NCBI GenBank assembly: GCA_022678445.1
Contig: JALBWU010000001.1
Location: 124,001-188,000 of the forward strand
Direction: 5' to 3'
Length of the DNA: 64,000 bases
From: Candidatus Aramenus sp. CH1
Lineage (GTDB): Archaea > Thermoproteota > Thermoprotei_A > Sulfolobales > Sulfolobaceae
Position numbers and translations under genes: made by a program. Each line of letters opens with the position of its first letter. The stretch's first letter is position 1. This document shows, one piece after another, positions 59,201-64,000 of this stretch. The notes beneath the pieces are model-generated. The model had not been told where the DNA came from and did not search any database. It worked only from the letters and a program-made list of their open reading frames with translations.

Positions 59201-60133
59201 GTGAAACTGAAATATATCGTAGCGGCCCTACTTCCAGTCCTTGCAATTGTAGTCTACACGGTAGTCCTCAAAGTAAACGTTCTCGAAACAGCAAGGACGA
59301 TGTCCCCGCAGTTGATCTTGGCTTTCCTCCTTTCTTACCTGGGGCAAGTTGCCATAATAGCCTTTAGGGATAGGAAACTGGTAGGAGTGTCCTTCTTCAA
59401 CGCGTTTAAGGCGAGGCTATTGGGTAACGCAGTAAGCCTCCTTATTCCTGGGTGGGTTGGACAGGAGTTGACTAGGGCGTTGATTTACAACAAGCAAGGG
59501 GTAGACTTGGTTAGGGCGTTCTCGCTTTCAATCTTGGAGGGCTACTTTGACGTGACCACTGGGACAGCTATGTTCCTTGTCCTCCTTTACTTCATCCCCG
59601 TGAAATACATCTATATAGAGATAATATACGTACTTTACGCTGTAGGAAACCTGATTGGCTGGCTTTCTGGGATCACATATGTCTTCTTCACCGCAAACAA
59701 GGCAGTGAAAATAGAGCAGGCGATAATTAAGCTGGCTGGATTCGAGAAATATCATTTCATCTTTGAGACAGGGAAAAAGGCAATGAAGGACAGGATAAAC
59801 TTCACGAACTCAATATATTTTTACTTTTTAACTGCCTTAGGCTACTTGGTCCAGTCATCGCCCTTTTATCTTATAAGGCCGAACGTCCTTGAGGACGTGA
59901 TAATAAACACGACGTTTTTCATTGCATTTCTGTTCCCCATACCTGGTGCAGCTGGAGTCTCAGAGATAGCACTTTCCTTTTACCTTCCTTCCCACTACGT
60001 CATCGACGTCGCAATTCTCGGCTTTGTGGAGTTCCTCATGGGCTTTGTCTTCATAGGCGAAATCAACCTTGATGAGCTTAAAAACGAACTAGATAAAATT
60101 AAGAAATATGGAGAACTTTATAAGGGACCCTAG
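59201..60133 (+). CDS. YbhN/UPF0104-type integral membrane protein (LPG-synthase/flippase-like)
   Basis: 310 residues, seven to eight transmembrane helices, GTG start. The segment FPIPGAAGVSEIALSFYL is the typical motif of the lysylphosphatidylglycerol-synthase transmembrane/YbhN family, and NAVSLLIPGWVGQELTRA its partner. Members move or modify lipids; no catalytic GNAT domain is attached here. Overlaps the next gene by 26 nt. Confidence 0.8.
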   Translation: MKLKYIVAALLPVLAIVVYTVVLKVNVLETARTMSPQLILAFLLSYLGQVAIIAFRDRKLVGVSFFNAFKARLLGNAVSLLIPGWVGQELTRALIYNKQGVDLVRAFSLSILEGYFDVTTGTAMFLVLLYFIPVKYIYIEIIYVLYAVGNLIGWLSGITYVFFTANKAVKIEQAIIKLAGFEKYHFIFETGKKAMKDRINFTNSIYFYFLTALGYLVQSSPFYLIRPNVLEDVIINTTFFIAFLFPIPGAAGVSEIALSFYLPSHYVIDVAILGFVEFLMGFVFIGEINLDELKNELDKIKKYGELYKGP

Positions 60134-61127
60134 TCCACAGGACGCCCTTAAGCTCATTGAATCCCTTTACGCTGAACGCGACCTCTGTTTAAGCATCCCT
60201 TACACTCCCGACGCCATACTGTTTTCGGGGGTCATAATGAAGTACTTTAAGGGGGACTTCTTCATCTCCTTTACTGAAAACTGCGAGACAAAGCTTATAC
60301 AGAGGGGCAGGGACAGGTGGATATCCCATAGGGGCGTGGAAGTATACATAGGCAACTCCTCTTTCTCGTCAACTTTGCCATTGGGCAAGGACGACCTACC
60401 ATCAATGTTGGCCGGAGTATACTCTAGCGTAATGCTGGAGAGGAGGAGGCTGACGGAGTGGGAGTTAGGAGTAGTGGAAATGGCTAAGGACTTTGGGGTA
60501 AGCCTCGAGAAAAACCTCAAGATACCCTCCTACAACGAACTTCCCCTCTTCCTGTCGCTAATGCTCTCAATTGATCCCTACCTCCAGGGAGTGACGGGGA
60601 GCAGGGAGAACTCCATAAGCCTCGTGAAAGAGATAGGTCTCGATGAGACCACTAAGCTCGGGGAACTAGGTGAGTCCCATCTCAACACTCTACTCTACAA
60701 GATCATGACGTTGGTTATGAAGCTCAACCCGAAGGCAACTAGAGACGACGTTATCTCAGATAAGGTATTCTACATGGGTTACGACCTGACCGAGGTGGCC
60801 ATGGCAGTCTCGTTCTTCCTAGACAATGTGGGCAGTAAGGCACTTGTACAACTAGCCCTAACCCCTTCCGTCTTGGAAATCTTGGTTGAGAAGACGAGGG
60901 AGAGGCTGGCAAAGGGGTTCACCGTGGGCCAAGTATACCAGAAGGGGAAATTCTACGTCGTGGAGACCAGCCTTCCTTCGCCCATGCTCCTCTCCATCGT
61001 CGCACAACAAGTAGAGGGCAAACCCGTCAAGCCAGTAGTAATAAAGCTGGGGAACGAATATTACTCCTCTAAGTACTTTTTGGAATCACCAGAGGAGGGA
61101 CTGATTAAGGTTGATATCAAGGATTAG
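60108..61127 (+). CDS. Putative degenerate DHH-phosphoesterase-like (RecJ/Cdc45-like) protein
   Basis: 339 residues. The first ~120 residues have the strand-helix spacing of a DHH domain (YTPDAILFSGVIMKYF in place of HDNDGDTAAAI and EVYIGNSSFS in place of the second motif), but the catalytic Asp/His residues are lost; a helical insert (about 135-240) and a mixed C-terminal domain follow. A RecJ/Cdc45-like, non-catalytic role is therefore only a hypothesis. It overlaps the YbhN-like gene (26 nt) and Pcc1 (17 nt). Confidence 0.5.
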   Translation: MENFIRDPSPQDALKLIESLYAERDLCLSIPYTPDAILFSGVIMKYFKGDFFISFTENCETKLIQRGRDRWISHRGVEVYIGNSSFSSTLPLGKDDLPSMLAGVYSSVMLERRRLTEWELGVVEMAKDFGVSLEKNLKIPSYNELPLFLSLMLSIDPYLQGVTGSRENSISLVKEIGLDETTKLGELGESHLNTLLYKIMTLVMKLNPKATRDDVISDKVFYMGYDLTEVAMAVSFFLDNVGSKALVQLALTPSVLEILVEKTRERLAKGFTVGQVYQKGKFYVVETSLPSPMLLSIVAQQVEGKPVKPVVIKLGNEYYSSKYFLESPEEGLIKVDIKD

Positions 61128-61404
61128 GATAGAGTACGTCTCCCCTAACTCCGCGGAGATAGTCAAGGCCATTTTACCAGACAACGTCGACCTACCAAGG
61201 TCGATGAAGATAAGCGTAAAGGAAGGCGAGGGAAAGGTTACCGTGGAAATAGAGATGGACGTGAATACCCCTAAAGACGTGCTCACTTTAAGGAACACCG
61301 CTGACGAGATAATATCCCACATGGATCTAGTCGAAAAGGTAATTGGTGGGGTGGCCTCTAGTGCTTCGGGCGGGGGAGTGAAACGAAAAAGAGGTTCACC
61401 GTAG
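61111..61404 (+). CDS. pcc1: KEOPS complex subunit Pcc1
   Basis: 97 residues, TTG start overlapping the upstream gene. The pattern ISRIRIEYVSP ... ILPDN....P..MKISVKEGEGKVTVEIE ... LRNTADEIISHMDLVEKV fits Pcc1, the dimerisation subunit of the tRNA t6A-forming KEOPS complex. C-terminal basic tail KRKRGSP. Typical neighbour of ribosomal/exosome genes in archaea. Confidence 0.83.
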   Translation: MISRIRIEYVSPNSAEIVKAILPDNVDLPRSMKISVKEGEGKVTVEIEMDVNTPKDVLTLRNTADEIISHMDLVEKVIGGVASSASGGGVKRKRGSP

Positions 61405-61516
61405 CTAGGGGGACCCTCGCCTCGAAATGGTGTTGTCCCTGACAAAGTCTCGTAACAAGCTAGGACTAAAGGCCCACACAACCAAATTTTAAATACTCCC
61501 GGAATAACACTACATT
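61405..61516. other. Intergenic region with the rpl10e promoter
   Basis: 112 bp. A TTTAAATA TATA box (61488-61495) is centred 25.5 nt before ATG 61517. The rest (61405-61480) is GC-rich with no convincing RNA or gene. Confidence 0.6.
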
Positions 61517-62062
61517 ATGCCACTAAGACCTGGAAGATGCTATAGGCACTTCTCTGGACCGGCCTATACTAGAAAGGAGTACATACCGGGAGTCCCTGGA
61601 CCAAAGATAACCAAGTTCACAATGGGCGACCCAAATAAGGAATACGATTACATGGTAAAGCTCGTGACCAAGCAGGTTGGTCAGATAAGGCATAACGCGC
61701 TTGAAGCGGCTAGGGTAATTGTGGTTAAGCAGATCTCCAAGGCAGTAGGGAATGAGACAGACTTCTTCATATGGGTACTTAAGTACCCGCATCACGTAAT
61801 TAGGGAGAACAAGATGATGGCCTTCGCAGGAGCGGACAGGCTACAGGACGGCATGAGGCTGTCCTTTGGAAAGCCCATTGGGACAGCTGTCAGGATCGAG
61901 AGACTGGGAGAGACGTTAATGCTAGCCAAGGTGAAGAAGGAACACCTAGAGGCCGCAAAGAAGGCGTTCAAGGTGGCCATGTCTAAACTTCCTCTTGACA
62001 CTCAAATAGTCGTAGAGCCCATACAAAAGGCTCAACACAACGCGGGTGCTCAAACCCAGTGA
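61517..62062 (+). CDS. rpl10e: Ribosomal protein L10e (uL16 family)
   Basis: 181 residues. N-terminal [20 protein letters not shown] and the [24 protein letters not shown] core are characteristic; the protein sits near the peptidyl transferase centre and the 5S rRNA. Leaderless. Overlaps dph2 by 4 nt. Confidence 0.96.
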   Translation: MPLRPGRCYRHFSGPAYTRKEYIPGVPGPKITKFTMGDPNKEYDYMVKLVTKQVGQIRHNALEAARVIVVKQISKAVGNETDFFIWVLKYPHHVIRENKMMAFAGADRLQDGMRLSFGKPIGTAVRIERLGETLMLAKVKKEHLEAAKKAFKVAMSKLPLDTQIVVEPIQKAQHNAGAQTQ

Positions 62063-63054
62063 GCTATTTTTTTGACTACGAGAGAATAGTGCAAGAGATC
62101 CGGAAAAGAAATGCTAAAAGGGTTCTCCTTCAGTTTCCGGAGGGCCTTAAGCCCTTCTCCACTGACGCCGTAGAGTCCTTAAATAGAAGGCTCCCAGAAG
62201 TCGAGTTCGTCATCTCCGGAGAGCCAAGCTGGGGGGCTTGCGACGTAGCTGAAGACGAGGCAAGGATAGTTGGAGTAGATCTAATAGTGCACTTTGGCCA
62301 CACCCCCTATACGTGGTACTACCCGAAGTTCCCCACCCTTTTCATTGAGGCAGAAAGCAACCTAGACGTGGACGAGGAGGCTGTAAAACAGTTGAAGAAC
62401 AAGCTTAGGGAATATGGGACAAAAAAAGTCTCCCTAACCTCCACCATACAGCACTATAAGCTCCTCGACAAAATAAGGTACAAGTTAGATGGATTTGAAG
62501 TTGTAATAGGTAACCCTTCAAGCCCTTTCATGCACCCTGGACAAGTACTTGGATGCGACTACAAGGCCGCTAACGTGGAAGCAGACGTCTACGTAAACGT
62601 ATCAGGGGGAGTGTTCCACGCCCTAGGCCTTGGACTTTCCACCTTAAAGCCCACGTTAAAGCTCGACCCGTATACTAACAAGGTCGAGGACTTGACCCAA
62701 GAGGTAAACAGGATCCTGAGGGTGAGGTATTCCAAGATAATGAAGGCAATGGACGCTAGGACTTGGGTGATAATTCAAGGCGTAAAGGTGGGGCAAAACA
62801 GACCTTTAATGGTGAAGTACCTTGAGAAGAGGCTCAGGGAGATGGGCAACACGGTGTACGTGGTAACCAACAAGGTACTAAACGTAGATGTGCTGAGGAA
62901 CATAGACAGGAGCAACATAGACGCATACGTAGTCACCTCGTGTCCCAGACTGCCCATAGACGACTTGTACAATTATGAGAAACCCGTCTTGACCCCAGGG
63001 GAAGCGAAAATGATAATATTAAACAAGTTAGAACCATATATATTTCCGTGGTAA
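62059..63054 (+). CDS. dph2: Diphthamide synthase Dph2 (2-(3-amino-3-carboxypropyl)histidine synthase)
   Basis: 331 residues, GTG start. Three conserved cysteines Cys61 (WGACD), Cys166 (LGCDY) and Cys295 (TSCPRL) bind the [4Fe-4S] cluster of this radical-SAM-like enzyme, which starts diphthamide formation on elongation factor 2. Length is typical for archaeal Dph2. Confidence 0.95.
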   Translation: MSYFFDYERIVQEIRKRNAKRVLLQFPEGLKPFSTDAVESLNRRLPEVEFVISGEPSWGACDVAEDEARIVGVDLIVHFGHTPYTWYYPKFPTLFIEAESNLDVDEEAVKQLKNKLREYGTKKVSLTSTIQHYKLLDKIRYKLDGFEVVIGNPSSPFMHPGQVLGCDYKAANVEADVYVNVSGGVFHALGLGLSTLKPTLKLDPYTNKVEDLTQEVNRILRVRYSKIMKAMDARTWVIIQGVKVGQNRPLMVKYLEKRLREMGNTVYVVTNKVLNVDVLRNIDRSNIDAYVVTSCPRLPIDDLYNYEKPVLTPGEAKMIILNKLEPYIFPW

Positions 63055-63056
63055 AA

Positions 63057-63635
63057 ATGAGGAAGCAGAACGAGTTTGTTTTTCCAGGAGAAGAGTTGGC
63101 GGTAATAGAGGAGTTCACCCCTGGCGAGAACACCTACGAGGTCGACGGACAGGTGAGGTCCTCAGCCCTCGGCAAGGTGTTCTACGACATGATAAACAGG
63201 AGGAGCAACGTCCTAACGCTGAAGAAGCCCCTCCTCTCTACCCTAAAGAAGGCTAGGTACGTGTACGGAGTCGTAGTGGGGGTAAGGGAGGACTCAGCGA
63301 TTGTGTCCATAAACAGCGTGGAGGAGAAGTTCATTAGCCCCTCCCTGTCTGGGTTCCTCCACGTTTCCCAAATTTCCAACAAGTTCATAGAGAAGATCAC
63401 CGACTACGTGAAAGCTGGAGACATCATAAGGGCAAGGCCCATGACCTACTACATACCCTTATCGCTTACCATAAAGGGAAAGGACCTTGGAGTGGTGTAC
63501 GCCCAGTGCTCCATATGCGGCGCAGTTCTTGTAAAGCAGGACGATGAGCATTTAAGGTGTCCTAACTGTGGGAATATAGAGAGGAGGAAACTCGGGAACT
63601 ACATGGTGAAGAAAGTTGGAAATCAGGGTAATTAA
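63057..63635 (+). CDS. csl4: Exosome subunit Csl4
   Basis: 192 residues from ATG 63057 (GTG 63048 is an alternative in-frame start). N-terminal domain ([14 protein letters not shown]), an S1 RNA-binding domain (about 60-150, [15 protein letters not shown]...GFLHVSQIS) and a zinc ribbon C-x2-C...C-x2-C (CSIC, CPNC). Forms the RNA-binding cap of the archaeal exosome. Overlaps dph2-side gap by 3 bp downstream and rpoL by 20 nt. Confidence 0.93.
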   Translation: MRKQNEFVFPGEELAVIEEFTPGENTYEVDGQVRSSALGKVFYDMINRRSNVLTLKKPLLSTLKKARYVYGVVVGVREDSAIVSINSVEEKFISPSLSGFLHVSQISNKFIEKITDYVKAGDIIRARPMTYYIPLSLTIKGKDLGVVYAQCSICGAVLVKQDDEHLRCPNCGNIERRKLGNYMVKKVGNQGN

Positions 63636-63888
63636 GTCCTCAAACACCTATATGGAGATTGAAATCAAGGGAGAGGACCACACTCTAGGCAACCTAGTCG
63701 CGGGGTACTTGAGGAGAGTAAAGGGAGTTACCTTTGCTTCCTACTACCAGCCGCATCCACTAGTAGACTCAATAATACTAAAGATAATGACTGATGGCTC
63801 AATAGAGCCCAAGGAAGCCATAATAAACGCCATAGAGAAGGCCAAGGAGACCTCAGCCAAGTTCGACCAAGAGATAAGGACAGTATGA
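63616..63888 (+). CDS. rpoL: RNA polymerase subunit L (Rpb11-like)
   Basis: 90 residues, TTG start. [20 protein letters not shown] and [17 protein letters not shown] are the Rpb11/RpoL dimerisation motifs (pairs with RpoD). Overlaps csl4 by 20 nt and the next gene by 4 nt (ATGA). Confidence 0.95.
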   Translation: MEIRVIKSSNTYMEIEIKGEDHTLGNLVAGYLRRVKGVTFASYYQPHPLVDSIILKIMTDGSIEPKEAIINAIEKAKETSAKFDQEIRTV

Positions 63889-64000
63889 AAAGGGAGACAA
63901 GGGTAGGTATCCTTTCAAGTAATGGCAAGTTTTCCTGCATTTGCGTCTTCAGGGGACAGTTTCTAGAGCACTTCGTGCTGGGAAAGGACGTGGAAGAGGC
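63885..64000 (+). CDS. Unrecognised gene, 3' end beyond the window
   Basis: Open frame from ATG 63885, which shares an ATGA junction with the rpoL stop and runs off the end; 38 codons are visible ([16 protein letters not shown] then a CICVFRGQ segment). The coupled start supports a real gene in the exosome/RNA polymerase cluster, but too little is visible to name it. Confidence 0.55.
   Translation, partial: MKRETRVGILSSNGKFSCICVFRGQFLEHFVLGKDVEE

Noticed and set aside
61405-61480. Possible structured RNA between pcc1 and rpl10e
   Set aside because: GC-rich but no clear stems, tRNA features or C/D boxes could be found by eye.
1-64000. CRISPR arrays, insertion sequences, tRNA or rRNA genes
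   Set aside because: No regularly spaced repeats, transposase frames or tRNA/rRNA signatures were seen on either strand.

Overview
This window is chromosomal DNA of a thermoacidophilic crenarchaeon of the order Sulfolobales. Indicators are a geranylgeranyl reductase and a single-OB-fold SSB with acidic tail that look like the Sulfolobus proteins, a succinate dehydrogenase with a CCG-domain third subunit, a complex I operon without NADH-input genes, class III signal-peptide pilins, and mostly leaderless genes. In many operon-head genes the TATA box is centred about 25-26 nt before the start codon, and I used this to choose several starts. Most of the window looks about 50% GC, which would suit a Metallosphaera-like or other higher-GC Sulfolobales; the genus is an inference. 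No rRNA, tRNA, CRISPR array or insertion sequence was seen.

Layout. 0-9.5 kb: isoprenoid/lipid genes (polyprenyl synthase fragment, two flavoprotein reductases of the geranylgeranyl reductase type), a RimK-like ligase with an apparent ATA start, an Lrp regulator, isoaspartyl peptidase, a phosphoesterase-like protein, DUF2070 and HAD proteins. 9.5-16 kb: succinate dehydrogenase sdhA-D, converging on a MoxR/VWA pair that closely resembles bacterial RavA-ViaA. 16-21 kb: a pilin, cystathionine gamma-synthase, homoserine kinase, MoeA, a PqqD-like protein and SSB. 21.1-26.9 kb: an AT-rich island of surface genes (two pilins, two sequon-rich membrane-anchored proteins, a 757-residue membrane protein, a C2H2 zinc-finger protein). 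27-37.4 kb: one continuous operon nuoA-C-D-H-I-J-K-(M+L fusion)-N followed by inositol-phosphate synthase; nuoB is absent. 37.5-47.3 kb: thyX, thioredoxin-fold proteins, sugar nucleotidyltransferase, superoxide dismutase, a 608-residue membrane/coiled-coil protein, XPD helicase. 47.4-49 kb: thiC with a promoter-overlapping palindrome and an overlapping Rieske ferredoxin. 49-58.3 kb: a ten-gene aromatic operon running from split transketolase through the whole shikimate pathway to chorismate, plus tyrA. 58.3-64 kb: E1-like enzyme, YbhN-like membrane protein, then the translation/exosome cluster (possible degenerate DHH protein, Pcc1, L10e, Dph2, Csl4, RpoL).

How it fits together. The window holds two membrane electron-input complexes (SDH and an 11-subunit-type complex I), and the RavA-ViaA-like pair lies directly beside SDH, as might be expected from the respiratory-complex role of the bacterial pair. 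The aromatic operon is fully translationally coupled (every junction overlaps) and starts with the enzyme that can supply erythrose-4-phosphate. The AT-rich island differs from its flanks in base composition and encodes cell-surface functions, which suggests separate ancestry or fast exchange.
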